From the NCBI RefSeq assembly GCF_039540195.1, contig NZ_BAABEO010000015.1:1-64000 (forward strand): 64,000 bases of DNA, in the 5' to 3' direction. The DNA is from Zafaria ginkgonis. Lineage in GTDB: Bacteria > Actinomycetota > Actinomycetes > Actinomycetales > Micrococcaceae. A model generated the notes under the pieces. It searched no databases, was not told where the DNA came from, and saw only the letters and a program-made list of their open reading frames with translations. Shown here in pieces: positions 1-8,188 of the stretch. A program made the translations under genes and the position numbers. Every line of letters starts with the position of its first letter. Position 1 is the stretch's first letter.

Positions 1-411
1 CGCTCCCTGGGCGTCATCACCCGGGGCCGGGACAACGGGATGATCACCAAGTCCAACCTGATCCTGGGCATGGGCGAGACCCGCGCCGAGGTCTCCGAGG
101 CCATGGCGGACCTGGCGCAGGCCGGCTGCGACCTGCTCACCATCACCCAGTACCTGCGCCCCACCGAACGCCACCACCCGGTCGAGCGCTGGGTCAAGCC
201 CCAGGAATTCGTCGAGCTGCAGCAGGAGGCCGAACAGCTCGGCTTCCTCGGGGTCATGTCCGGGCCCCTGGTGCGCTCCTCCTACCGGGCCGGACGGCTC
301 TGGGCCGGCGCGATGCGCAAGAAGGGCCTGCCCATCCCCGAGGCCCTGGCCCACATCGAGTCCTCCGGGACCACCCGCCAGGAAGCCGCCAGCCTGATCC
401 CCGCCCCCTGA
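1..411 (+). CDS. lipA: Lipoyl synthase, C-terminal part (5' end outside window)
   Basis: The reading frame is open from base 1 and gives the last 136 residues of a radical-SAM lipoyl synthase, which inserts two sulfurs into octanoyl groups on lipoyl domains. The visible part has the family's GMGET segment, the LTITQYLRPT segment and the C-terminal SGPLVRSSYRAG motif. The radical-SAM CxxxCxxC cluster lies upstream of the window. The branched-chain dehydrogenase E2 encoded further right in this window has a lipoyl domain and would be a client. The family assignment is firm; only completeness is unknown. Confidence 0.95.
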   Translation, partial: RSLGVITRGRDNGMITKSNLILGMGETRAEVSEAMADLAQAGCDLLTITQYLRPTERHHPVERWVKPQEFVELQQEAEQLGFLGVMSGPLVRSSYRAGRLWAGAMRKKGLPIPEALAHIESSGTTRQEAASLIPAP

Positions 412-458
412 ACCCCGCCACCTGAACCGGCCAGCCGGGAACCGAGCCCTCCTTACCG

Positions 459-1220
459 TCACCGCGGCGCAGGGCCGGCGGCGCCCGGCCCTGCCGGTGG
501 TCCCGACCGTCCCGGTGGACTCCGCCGCAGGGACACCGTGGCAACCCGCGCGGTAGCCGCGCCCGCGAACACCGCGGCAAGCGCCGCCTGGCCTTCGGCC
601 GCCGCGGGTCCGGACAGCGCAACTCCAGGCAGCGCGGGTCCGGGCAGGGCAGCTTCAGACAGGGCAGGCCCGCGCCCGGGCGGGGAACCCGCGGCACCGG
701 ACCCCGCAGCCCCTGCCGACAGGTATGCATAGTTCCCCAGGCCGTGGGCCGCGCCGAACCCTCCGGCATTCCGGTCGGTGCCCGGGGCGTAGCCGTCCAG
801 ATAGACGGTGACCTGGTTTCGCGTGTCCGGGTTGGGGATCCCGTCCGCTCCGGGCACCGGGTCGTCGACGTGTTCCAGATGCAGGCCGCGCACCGTTTCC
901 GGCAGCGGAACGTTGCCCACCGGGGATCCGGTGGTGACCACGTAGTCCACCTTGTAGGCGGCCGCGATCCGGGGATCCACGGCCACGTTGGCCGCATGCA
1001 CGCCGCCCTGGCTGTATCCGGTCAGCACCAGCGATTCCCCCGGCCGCGCCCCCACTGCCTCCAGGGCCTCCAGCGTCGCCGCGGCAACGTGCTGGCTGCC
1101 CAGTCCCAGCGCTTCGGACACCCCTCCGGCGTCCCACGGATTCAGGCCAACCCCGAGTGCCTCTTCCGCCTGGGTTCCGGGGAACGTCACGACGTGGACC
1201 AGCCCGGCATCGGTCCGCAC
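459..1220 (-). CDS. Alpha/beta hydrolase with GYSQGG nucleophile elbow; probably the 3' half of a gene split by a stop
   Basis: The protein carries the serine-hydrolase nucleophile elbow GYSQGG, an acidic HVDDPVPG segment and a His in AAHGLGNY, which together fit an alpha/beta-hydrolase triad. After about residue 170 it becomes Gly/Ala/Pro-rich. The first usable start is GTG at 1220, but the same frame is open back to the TAG at 1272-1274 and encodes a hydrophobic strand (SLLVTTV) that looks like the first core strand of the fold. The gene immediately upstream ends at that TAG in the same frame, so the two may have been one protein of about 500 residues. The ESX-like neighbour at 1949-2362 suggests an exported or envelope role. 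The substrate is unknown. Confidence 0.6.
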   Translation of the reverse strand: MRTDAGLVHVVTFPGTQAEEALGVGLNPWDAGGVSEALGLGSQHVAAATLEALEAVGARPGESLVLTGYSQGGVHAANVAVDPRIAAAYKVDYVVTTGSPVGNVPLPETVRGLHLEHVDDPVPGADGIPNPDTRNQVTVYLDGYAPGTDRNAGGFGAAHGLGNYAYLSAGAAGSGAAGSPPGRGPALSEAALPGPALPGVALSGPAAAEGQAALAAVFAGAATARVATVSLRRSPPGRSGPPAGPGAAGPAPR

Positions 1221-1271
1221 CGTGGTGACCAGCAGGGACCCCGAACCGGCCGCCCCGGCCTCGGCCCGGGT

Positions 1272-1946
1272 CTAGAGCCCCAGCAGTGCCCCGAGGCTGC
1301 CGTCGAACGGCTCCTCCGCGGCCTGGCCGACGGCAGCGACCTCCACCGGCCCCACCCGGACCCACTGCAGCCCCTCGCCCGCACGGGCCAGCACCGGGTA
1401 GAGCCGTTCGGCGACGGTGGTGTCGAAGAGCCCTCCGTGGGCCCGGTCCTGCAGCATCCAGGCCTGGGAGGCGACCGGGCGCAGCCACGGGAAGAGGAAC
1501 CCGACCAGTTCCCCCGCCAGGACGGGCGAGCGGTTGATCAGGTCCTCCGTGGTTGCGGTGCGGGGGCGCAGCCCGTTGGTGGCGAGGTCACGGGTCAGCA
1601 GGTAGGGAAGCAGTAGGGCCCGGGCATCGTTGACCGCCCGTTGCACCGAGGCTTCCGCTGCCTCGTAGACCTGCCGGCTGTGGTCCACGGCCAGGGACAC
1701 CAGCCCGATCTCCGTCCGGCACAGGAGGGCCATCGCCAACGCCTGCTGGCGCTGGACCTCCACCGGCACCAGGGCCGGGTTTCCGAGCAGCGCCAGCAGC
1801 CTGCCGGCCCGTTCCCACCATTCCCCCGCCAGCCGGTGCTCGGCCTCGGCGACGAGCGCGGCCGAGCGGTCCAGCACCGCCCCGGCCCGTTCGATCTCTC
1901 GCAGGGCGAAGTCGACGCTGCCGATCCCGCCCCGCTCCGCCCCCAC
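1272..1946 (-). CDS. Helical protein of ESX neighbourhood; probably the 5' half of the split hydrolase gene
   Basis: This 224-residue, largely alpha-helical protein has no catalytic motif I recognise. It starts with GTG two bases after the TGA of the ESX-like gene, so the two are translationally linked. It ends with TAG (1272-1274), and the following alpha/beta-hydrolase frame continues in exactly the same phase. Helical N-terminal domains fused to a C-terminal hydrolase occur in several actinobacterial ESX-associated proteins, so I suspect a nonsense mutation (CAG to TAG) in a single gene. A sequencing error or programmed readthrough would look the same. Confidence 0.55.
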   Translation of the reverse strand: MGAERGGIGSVDFALREIERAGAVLDRSAALVAEAEHRLAGEWWERAGRLLALLGNPALVPVEVQRQQALAMALLCRTEIGLVSLAVDHSRQVYEAAEASVQRAVNDARALLLPYLLTRDLATNGLRPRTATTEDLINRSPVLAGELVGFLFPWLRPVASQAWMLQDRAHGGLFDTTVAERLYPVLARAGEGLQWVRVGPVEVAAVGQAAEEPFDGSLGALLGL

Positions 1947-1948
1947 CG

Positions 1949-2362
1949 TCAGGTCCCGGCCATCAGCGGCAGCCCCGCCGACGCCAGCCCCTGCAACGCG
2001 CCCAGCAGCGCCTGCAGGACCTCCGCGGGCATCCCGGAAGGGGCCTCGAACACCGCCGCCGCCGAGCGGGCCGCGGCACCGGTCTGCTCAATGAGCAGCT
2101 CCAGCGCGTTGACCTGTCCCCGCAGCCACGCCGCGCGCTCCCGGAATGCCTCTCCCGCCGGGGATTCCCAGCCCAGCGTGTCCAGCGATGCCAGGTCCCG
2201 CAACCCCTCCTGGACCAGCGCCGCCGCCGCGGCCGCCCGCCCGGCGACCTCGGCCAGCATCTGCCGGGCCAGCACGTCCAGCAACGACGCGCCTTCCAGC
2301 GCCGATGCGCCGTCCCAACCCGCTGCGTTCCACCCCACTGTGTCCCACCCCGCCCAGTCCAT
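1949..2362 (-). CDS. WXG100/ESX-like small helical protein
   Basis: This 137-residue Ala-rich helical protein has a Trp-Glu-Ser turn (LGWESPAGEAF) between two long helices. That is the layout of WXG100 proteins, with Ser in place of the usual Gly. WXG100-like proteins are secreted by type VII systems, usually as helical-hairpin dimers. I chose the ATG at 2362 (MDWAGWDTV) because the sequence upstream is an arginine-rich run typical of non-coding GC-rich DNA. The stop is followed within two bases by the next gene. No ESX ATPase is visible in the window, so the type VII link is an inference. Confidence 0.6.
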   Translation of the reverse strand: MDWAGWDTVGWNAAGWDGASALEGASLLDVLARQMLAEVAGRAAAAAALVQEGLRDLASLDTLGWESPAGEAFRERAAWLRGQVNALELLIEQTGAAARSAAAVFEAPSGMPAEVLQALLGALQGLASAGLPLMAGT

Positions 2363-2505
2363 CCGCCCTCTCCTTCCCGTTCCCAAGCTAGGGACGCGGC
2401 GGCGGGCGCGGGGCCGCCGGCGTCGTTCTCGGGGACCGCGCACCGCCCGGGGCGGGCTGTGGAGGGGAAGTCACCGAATCCGCGCGCCCGGGCGGTCATG
2501 AAAGA

Positions 2506-3924
2506 ATGGGGACCATGGCTGAAACCGCGCGCATTTCCCTTGCTTCCGAACCCCTCGCCCTTGGCGCCCTGGACGGCCGCTACCGGGCCGCCGTCGCACC
2601 GCTGGTCGACTACCTCTCCGAGGCCGCACTGAACCGCGACCGCGTCCACGTCGAGGTCGAGTGGCTGATCCACCTCACCGCCCAGTCCGTGCTTCCGGGC
2701 GCCAGCCCGCTCACCGCCGAGCAGCAGGACGCCCTGCGCGCGATCGTCACCTCCTTCGACGCCGCCTCCGTCACCGAACTCGCCGAGATCGAGGCCGTGA
2801 CCGTCCACGACGTCAAGGCCGTCGAGTACTACATCGGCCGCCGCCTGGCCGGGATCGGCATCGAGAACCTGACCGCGATGGTGCACTTCGGCTGCACCTC
2901 CGAGGACATCAACAACCTCTCCTACGCCGTGGGCATCAAGGGCGCCGTGGAAAACGTCTGGCTGCCGGCCGCCCGCGCGCTGGTCGCCCAGATCACCGGG
3001 ATGGCCGAGGAGACCCGCGAGGTCCCGATGCTCTCCCGCACCCACGGCCAGCCCGCCACCCCCACCACGCTGGGCAAGGAGCTCGCGGTCACCGCCTGGC
3101 GCCTGACCCGCCAGCTGGACCGCATCGCCAAGACCGAGTTCCTCGGCAAGATCAACGGCGCCACCGGCACCTACGCCGCGCACTACGCGTCCGTGCCGGC
3201 CGCCGACTGGCAGGAAGTCTCCCGGACCTTCGTCGAGGGCCTGGGCCTGACCTGGAACCCGCTGACCACCCAGATCGAGTCCCACGACTGGCAGGCGGAG
3301 CTGTACGCGGACATCGCGCGCTTCAACCGCATCCTGCACAACTTCTGCACCGACGTCTGGAGCTACATCTCCATCGGCTACTTCGCGCAGATCCCGGTCG
3401 CCGGCGCCACCGGTTCCTCCACGATGCCGCACAAGGTCAACCCGATCCGGTTCGAGAACGCCGAGGCCAACCTGGAGATCTCCAACGGCCTGCTGGACAC
3501 CCTCGCCGCGACCCTGGTGACCTCCCGCTGGCAGCGCGACCTCACGGACTCCTCCTCCCAGCGCAACATCGGCACCGCGTTCGGCCACTCCCTGCTGGCG
3601 ATCTCCAACGTCGCCAAGGGCCTGGAGCGCCTGGACGTGGCCGAGGGCGTGCTCGCCGAGGACCTGGACCACAACTGGGAGGTGCTCGGCGAGGCCATCC
3701 AGATGGTCATGCGCGCCGAGGCCATCGCCGGTGTGGAGGGCATGGAGAACCCGTACGAGCGCCTGAAGGACCTCACCCGCGGGCAGCGCGTCGACGCCGA
3801 GCGCATGAAGGAGTTCGTTTCCGGCCTGGGCCTGTCCACCGAGGCCGAGGCGCGCCTGCTGGCGCTGACCCCGGGCTCCTACAACGGCATCGCCCCGGTG
3901 CTGGTGGACCACCTGAAGAAGTAG
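2506..3924 (+). CDS. purB: Adenylosuccinate lyase
   Basis: This cytosolic homotetramer of the fumarase/aspartase superfamily cleaves SAICAR to AICAR plus fumarate and adenylosuccinate to AMP plus fumarate in purine synthesis. The 472 residues include the catalytic-His region (LSRTHGQPATPTTLGKE) and the superfamily signature loop GSSTMPHKVNP. Length and N-terminal ALDGRY match the family. A second in-frame ATG at 2515 (MAETARISL) is an equally plausible start; neither has a strong ribosome-binding site. It is transcribed alone and divergently from the ESX-like gene. A strong hairpin follows at 4028-4071. Confidence 0.97.
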   Translation: MGTMAETARISLASEPLALGALDGRYRAAVAPLVDYLSEAALNRDRVHVEVEWLIHLTAQSVLPGASPLTAEQQDALRAIVTSFDAASVTELAEIEAVTVHDVKAVEYYIGRRLAGIGIENLTAMVHFGCTSEDINNLSYAVGIKGAVENVWLPAARALVAQITGMAEETREVPMLSRTHGQPATPTTLGKELAVTAWRLTRQLDRIAKTEFLGKINGATGTYAAHYASVPAADWQEVSRTFVEGLGLTWNPLTTQIESHDWQAELYADIARFNRILHNFCTDVWSYISIGYFAQIPVAGATGSSTMPHKVNPIRFENAEANLEISNGLLDTLAATLVTSRWQRDLTDSSSQRNIGTAFGHSLLAISNVAKGLERLDVAEGVLAEDLDHNWEVLGEAIQMVMRAEAIAGVEGMENPYERLKDLTRGQRVDAERMKEFVSGLGLSTEAEARLLALTPGSYNGIAPVLVDHLKK

Positions 3925-4027
3925 CGGCACGAAGCCCGCCCGCGGCGTCCGCCGCGCATGCCCGTGCGTCGTCCGCAGCCTGACGCGTCGGCCTGCGGGG
4001 CACGCATGGGCATGCAGTCCCGGAACG

Positions 4028-4071
4028 ACGACGGCGGCCCGCACCTCCCAAGGGGTGCGGGCCGCCGTCGT
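4028..4071. terminator. Bidirectional terminator between purB and the amidase
   Basis: An 18-base perfect inverted repeat (4028-4045 with 4054-4071, arm ACGACGGCGGCCCGCACC) surrounds an 8-base loop. It lies between the convergent ends of purB and the amidase gene. There is no long U-tract, as is usual in high-GC actinobacteria. A closely related arm recurs at 25631-25683 and, in part, at 53642-53693. Confidence 0.85.
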
Positions 4072-4097
4072 TCGGGTCGCGGCGGATCAGCCCGCGA

Positions 4098-5510
4098 TCA
4101 CCGGCCCGGAATGGGGGACGGCAGTTCCCTCACCGGCACATGGGTCCGCCAAGACGTCGCCGCCTCGTAGGCCCGGGCAACGGCCAGGATCGTGGCGTCG
4201 GAGAAACGACGCCCCATCACGTGCATACCCACGGGCTGCCCGCCGGCGAAGCCGCAGGGAACGCTCAACGCAGGCATCCCGGTGAGGTTGGCCGTGGTGA
4301 GCATCCGGAGGGCAGCCGCCAGGGAGCTTCCGTCCGCCTCCCCCGTCAGTTCATGGGCCATGCCCGCGGCCGGAGGTGCGATCGCCGGAAGGGTCGGCGA
4401 GACCAGGGCATCCACCCCCGCGGCCTCCATGGCATCGGCGATGAACGCGCGCAGGTACTCCCGCACCTCGTGCGCCAGGTCGACGTCGCGGGGATCGACC
4501 AGAGCGCCGGTTTCGATCATGACGCGGGTCCCCGGAAGGTACTTGTCCGGCGCCCGGCCCAGACGCGTGCGGTGGTGCCCGAACGCCTCCGAAAGCGAAA
4601 TGGCAAGGCTTGCCGGCAAGGCCATGGAGAGCTCGGGCAGGGGCAGTTCGATGACGTCGACGCCGAGATCCCGCAGCACGGTGACGGCCCGCTCCATGAC
4701 GGCAGCCACCTCCTGCGTCACGCCCCACTCCGACCACATCCCCCGGTCGACGGCGACCCGGATCGGCGAGCGCAGGCTTTCGATCCGGGGCAGCAGCGGC
4801 CCCGCCAGCAGCGCGGACGCGGATGAATCGATCATTCCGTCAAGGAGTGCGGCGCAGTCCGCAACGCTCCGGGCGATCGGGCCGATGTGGTCGAGGGTGT
4901 GGCTGATGTTGAGCACCCCCGATCCGTCGACCAGGCCGGAGGTCGGCTTGAAGCCGACCAACCCGTTGACGGCAGCGGGGTTCCGGACGGAGCCACCGGT
5001 GTCCGTGCCCAGAGAGCCGGGCACGCTCCCAACGGCGACCGCGACGCCGGACCCCACGCTCGATCCTCCGGCGTACCGGTGCGGATCCCACGGGTTGCGC
5101 GACGGCGGGGTGCCCTGTCCGAAGGCGAACTCGTGCGTCTGCGTCTTGCCGAGCAGCACAGCGCCGCTCCGGCGCAGCTGGCCGACGGCCCCGGCGTCGT
5201 CCGGTGCAACGTGGCCGCGGAGCGCCTTCGACCCGCCTTCGGTCGGCATGCCGCGGACGTCGATCACATCCTTCACTCCGATGGGGATGCCGTGCAGGCT
5301 CCCGCCGAACCTTCCGGCACAGGCGTTCGTGTCCGCCGCCACCGCCGCCGAGCGGGCGCCGGCCGCGTCGACATGGGCCCAGGCATGGGCAAAGTCCTCC
5401 GTCGCCCGCAACCGGTCGAGCACGGAGTCCAGCAGTTCGACGGCGGAAAGCTGACGTGCGCGAAGCAGCTCCGCGGCCTCGGCAATACCAAGCTCCCATG
5501 GTTCAGCCAT
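4098..5510 (-). CDS. Amidase-signature hydrolase
   Basis: This 470-residue Ser-cisSer-Lys amidase hydrolyses a C-N amide bond. The triad is visible: Lys80 (GVKDVID), Ser150 (GGSSVGSG) and Ser174 (DTGGSVRNP), with the 70- and 24-residue spacings of the family. The start at 5510 (MAEPWELG) overlaps the end of the upstream 62-residue gene by 8 bases. It is the last gene of a three-gene unit with an amidohydrolase, so it probably cleaves the linear amide made by ring opening. The substrate cannot be read from sequence. It is not GatA: no gatB or gatC is nearby. Confidence 0.9.
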   Translation of the reverse strand: MAEPWELGIAEAAELLRARQLSAVELLDSVLDRLRATEDFAHAWAHVDAAGARSAAVAADTNACAGRFGGSLHGIPIGVKDVIDVRGMPTEGGSKALRGHVAPDDAGAVGQLRRSGAVLLGKTQTHEFAFGQGTPPSRNPWDPHRYAGGSSVGSGVAVAVGSVPGSLGTDTGGSVRNPAAVNGLVGFKPTSGLVDGSGVLNISHTLDHIGPIARSVADCAALLDGMIDSSASALLAGPLLPRIESLRSPIRVAVDRGMWSEWGVTQEVAAVMERAVTVLRDLGVDVIELPLPELSMALPASLAISLSEAFGHHRTRLGRAPDKYLPGTRVMIETGALVDPRDVDLAHEVREYLRAFIADAMEAAGVDALVSPTLPAIAPPAAGMAHELTGEADGSSLAAALRMLTTANLTGMPALSVPCGFAGGQPVGMHVMGRRFSDATILAVARAYEAATSWRTHVPVRELPSPIPGR

Positions 5511-5691
5511 CGCTGCCGCCCCTTTCGTCCGTGTTCGCCCGCAAACGGTCGAACTGCTCGCGGAGGCCGTCGATTCCGTTCCGGAAGTCTCGGTAGGAGC
5601 GCTCCAAGGCCTGCCAGTCCTGCTGTGCCGCGGCCTCGCCCACCATCGCCAGGATGCGGTCCCGCTGCTCTGGCCCCAATGCACCGCTCAT
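5503..5691 (-). CDS. Small protein coupled between amidohydrolase and amidase
   Basis: This 62-residue, charged, probably helical protein has no recognised domain. Its ATG overlaps the amidohydrolase stop (ATGA at 5688-5691) and its own stop overlaps the amidase start, which argues strongly that it is translated. The sequence is rich in Arg, Glu and Gln with the pattern of a single amphipathic helix pair. A role as an accessory subunit or chaperone of the amidase is only a guess from position. Confidence 0.65.
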   Translation of the reverse strand: MSGALGPEQRDRILAMVGEAAAQQDWQALERSYRDFRNGIDGLREQFDRLRANTDERGGSDG

Positions 5692-7055
5692 CGATGCGCC
5701 TCCTCGGTGAGATTCCCTTCGCGCACCACGCACACGCCGTCCACGAACACGTACCTCACGTCCCTGAAATCGTCGGCGTCGCAGACGACGACGTCCGCCA
5801 CCCGGCCGGCGTGGAGACTGCCGCTGTTCGGAGCGATGCCCGGGATCAGGTCCGCGACGGCGGATGTCGCCATGGCAACGGCCCCCGCAAGCGGGCGATG
5901 GCCCCGGGTGAAAACGTCGTGGACTGCGGCGATCAGTTCGTCGTGGTCGCCGTCCCGCCCGTAGTCGGTGGCGAGCACCGATACGAGGTCCGGTTCGCGG
6001 AGCAACAGGTCCCAGTGCTCGCGCGTGGTGACGGTGTGCTGGCGGTACAGGAGGTCGAACACGGATGCCTCCGCGTGCCAGCCGTGGTCGCGGCCCAGCA
6101 CGGCGAGTTCGAGTGCCTCCGCCGGGGTGTGGGAGGGATGGTTGGCGTGGGCCGCGATCACTTGTGGCTGGCCCTGCCGCGTCTCGGCCATGAGTTCGCG
6201 CATGACGCGCGCCGTGGCGGAGGCGCTGTGCACGATGGCGGGCACGCCCAGGCGCGCCGCGGCCCGAACGCCTTCCCGGATCCCCTCGATTGCGGGAGCG
6301 AATGAGGGCAGGACGCAGTCCTCTATCAGCTTTCGGAGCTCGGAGGTCCCGATGCGGCCGGAGAGGCCCGCTTCGTTCGCGACACCGTTCAGGGATTCGA
6401 CGTCGTAGGCGGAAACGTCAATGAACCGGCCGAGCACCGCTTCCTTCATCCGCCGGGCCTGATCCATCCGGACCCGGACGCCCGTCCGCTGCTCAACCGC
6501 GGCGGGGATGTACACCAGGTCCTGGCCTCCGCCACCCAGCGTCTGGCCTCCGCCAAGTTCCCCAATGGCCACGGCACCCTCGCCGAGCATCCATTCGACG
6601 TCGAGCCTGCGCTGCCGCTCCCTGAGGCCCCGACCGTCGGCTCCGTAGGCGGCCCGAAGCGCCTCGGGCAGGTGCGTCGTGGCGCCGCGCACGTGGACCG
6701 CGTGGCGCCGGTCCGCCTCACGCACCTCATCCATCCCGGCGAAGCCGCACAGGTTTAGGACGGTGGTCGTACCCGCCAGCAAATGGCGGTCGAGGTTGCC
6801 CATCCACGCGGCCTCGGGCAGGCGGGGTGCCCCGCTGGGAAACAGCGGTCCCGGCGTGACTCCGTGCGTGTGGCAATTGATCAGGCCGGGCATCACCACA
6901 CACCCCGCCGCATCGACGACCTCTCCGTCGAAGCCCGAGGCCGGGTCCCACCGCGTGAGGACATCGGCAATCCTGCCGTCGCGCAGGACCAGTGCACCGT
7001 TCTCGACGACGGTCGAACCGGCGACCACGGTGCCGCCCTGGATGAGCGTAGACAT
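5688..7055 (-). CDS. Amidohydrolase-superfamily ring hydrolase or deaminase
   Basis: This 455-residue metal-dependent hydrolase has a small N-terminal beta-sandwich and a TIM barrel. Metal ligands are seen as His62 and His64 (NCHTHG), later His residues in AIVHSAS and AAHANHPSH, and an Asp in LATDYGRDGD. There is no obvious carboxylated Lys, so it may be mononuclear, as in cytosine deaminase or related ring hydrolases. It starts the leftward amidohydrolase/small protein/amidase operon. Its promoter region contains the palindrome shared by the island (7076-7089). Substrate unknown; a cyclic amide or aminohydrolase role fits the neighbours. Confidence 0.85.
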   Translation of the reverse strand: MSTLIQGGTVVAGSTVVENGALVLRDGRIADVLTRWDPASGFDGEVVDAAGCVVMPGLINCHTHGVTPGPLFPSGAPRLPEAAWMGNLDRHLLAGTTTVLNLCGFAGMDEVREADRRHAVHVRGATTHLPEALRAAYGADGRGLRERQRRLDVEWMLGEGAVAIGELGGGQTLGGGGQDLVYIPAAVEQRTGVRVRMDQARRMKEAVLGRFIDVSAYDVESLNGVANEAGLSGRIGTSELRKLIEDCVLPSFAPAIEGIREGVRAAARLGVPAIVHSASATARVMRELMAETRQGQPQVIAAHANHPSHTPAEALELAVLGRDHGWHAEASVFDLLYRQHTVTTREHWDLLLREPDLVSVLATDYGRDGDHDELIAAVHDVFTRGHRPLAGAVAMATSAVADLIPGIAPNSGSLHAGRVADVVVCDADDFRDVRYVFVDGVCVVREGNLTEEAHR

Positions 7056-7071
7056 CGTCCTCCCTGTGGAC

Positions 7072-7110
7072 TATTTTCATGATATCGAAGTTTCTTCACG
7101 ATAACCGTTA
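7072..7110. promoter_or_regulatory. Divergent promoter with island-type palindromic operator
   Basis: This AT-rich stretch lies between the leftward amidohydrolase and the rightward deacetylase-fold gene. TTCATGATATCGAA at 7076-7089 is an imperfect palindrome of the TTCA...TGAA type. It covers a leftward -10-like TATCAT (complement of 7079-7084). A second half-site-like CTTCACGATA follows at 7094-7103. The same kind of element is found at 11883, 17601 and 21594. Confidence 0.55.
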
Positions 7111-7171
7111 GAGCGGGAACTTGGAATACCCACTTCCGCACACCCCCTTTTCCGCACAGAGGAGATCCCAC

Positions 7172-8080
7172 GTGTCCGGTCACACCCCTGCTCGCGACTT
7201 CATTGGCTACGGCGAGTGCCCGCCCGAGTTCCGGTGGCCCGACGGCGCCCGGGTGGCGGTCTCACTGGTGATCAATGTGGAAGAGGGCGCCGAGCGCAGC
7301 GTCGCCCGCGGTGATGCCGCCGATGACCTCGGGGCCCACTGGGTTCGAGCCGGCGCGTCCCCCGCCTCGCGGAACCTCACCTTGGAGTCCGCCTTCGAGT
7401 ACGGCTCGAGGGCGGGCATCTGGCGCATGCTCCGCGTACTGGAGCGCCACAGGGTTCGGGCCACCGCCTTTTGTTGCGCCGCGGCGCTCCAGGCAAACCC
7501 GGAAATCGCGGCAGCGCTGGTGCGGAACCGCCATGAAATCGCCGACCACGGCCACCAGTGGGACACCCATGCGGGACTCGCCGCCGAGGATGAACGGACG
7601 CTGATTGTCCGGTCCCGCGATGCCATCGCCGCGAGCGCGGGGAGACGCCCCACCAGCTGGTACTCCCGTGACGGCCTCAACCCGCACACCCGGCGGATCC
7701 TTGCCGCCGAGGGTTTCACCTACGAATCCAACAGCTTCAATGACGACCTGCCGCACTGGGGATCCGGTCCCGAAAACCCGCGGCTGCCCGTGTTCCCCTA
7801 TGCCGGCGACACGAACGACTCGGGCCTCCTCAACCAGTTCCCCACCGCGGCCGCCTTCGCCGGCCACCTCATCGGAGCGCTGGAGACCCTGCTTGCCGAC
7901 ACCCGCACGGGCCCCGCCACCATGAGCGTCGGGCTGCACCCGCGGCTGATCGGCAGGCCGGCCTATGCGACCGCCCTGGATCGCTTCCTGGAGCACGCCC
8001 GCGGAAAGGCCGCCTGGTTTGCCACGCGCGAGGAGATCGTCCGCTGGTGGCTGGCGAAAGGCCAGGAGGCGCCGGCCTGA
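7172..8080 (+). CDS. Polysaccharide-deacetylase-fold hydrolase, allantoinase/cyclic-imide-hydrolase-like
   Basis: This roughly 300-residue protein has the NodB/CE4 fold. It belongs by its IGYGE...PDGARVAVSLVINVEEG start, ADHGHQWDTH segment and ATREEIVRWW end to the branch that includes PuuE-type allantoinases and cyclic imide hydrolases rather than sugar deacetylases. These open cyclic ureide or imide rings. I chose GTG 7172 because GAGGAG at 7159-7164 lies 7 bases ahead of it. It is divergent from the amidohydrolase and has a paralogue at 10851-11771. It ends at a strong hairpin. Confidence 0.8.
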   Translation: MSGHTPARDFIGYGECPPEFRWPDGARVAVSLVINVEEGAERSVARGDAADDLGAHWVRAGASPASRNLTLESAFEYGSRAGIWRMLRVLERHRVRATAFCCAAALQANPEIAAALVRNRHEIADHGHQWDTHAGLAAEDERTLIVRSRDAIAASAGRRPTSWYSRDGLNPHTRRILAAEGFTYESNSFNDDLPHWGSGPENPRLPVFPYAGDTNDSGLLNQFPTAAAFAGHLIGALETLLADTRTGPATMSVGLHPRLIGRPAYATALDRFLEHARGKAAWFATREEIVRWWLAKGQEAPA

Positions 8081-8122
8081 GGACGGGCAGCAAACGGCCA
8101 CGGTCCAGGGTTGGCCCCCGCA

Positions 8123-8159
8123 GCCGTCCTGCCAGCCGGCGGCCGGCTGGCAGGACGGC
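8123..8159. terminator. Bidirectional terminator hairpin
   Basis: The inverted repeat GCCGTCCTGCCAGCCG...CGGCTGGCAGGACGGC (8123-8138 with 8144-8159, 16 bp) has a 5-base loop. It lies between the converging deacetylase-fold gene and the racemase-like gene. Confidence 0.8.
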
Positions 8160-8188
8160 GCGCGGAACGCGTCGCCCGCCGCCCGGTC

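Noticed and set aside
1963..4044. Long minus-strand open frame covering purB and the ESX-like gene
   Set aside because: It is antisense to purB, and its composition is shadow-like.
4098..5510. Amidase as GatA of Glu-tRNA amidotransferase
   Set aside because: No gatB or gatC is adjacent, and the context is catabolic.
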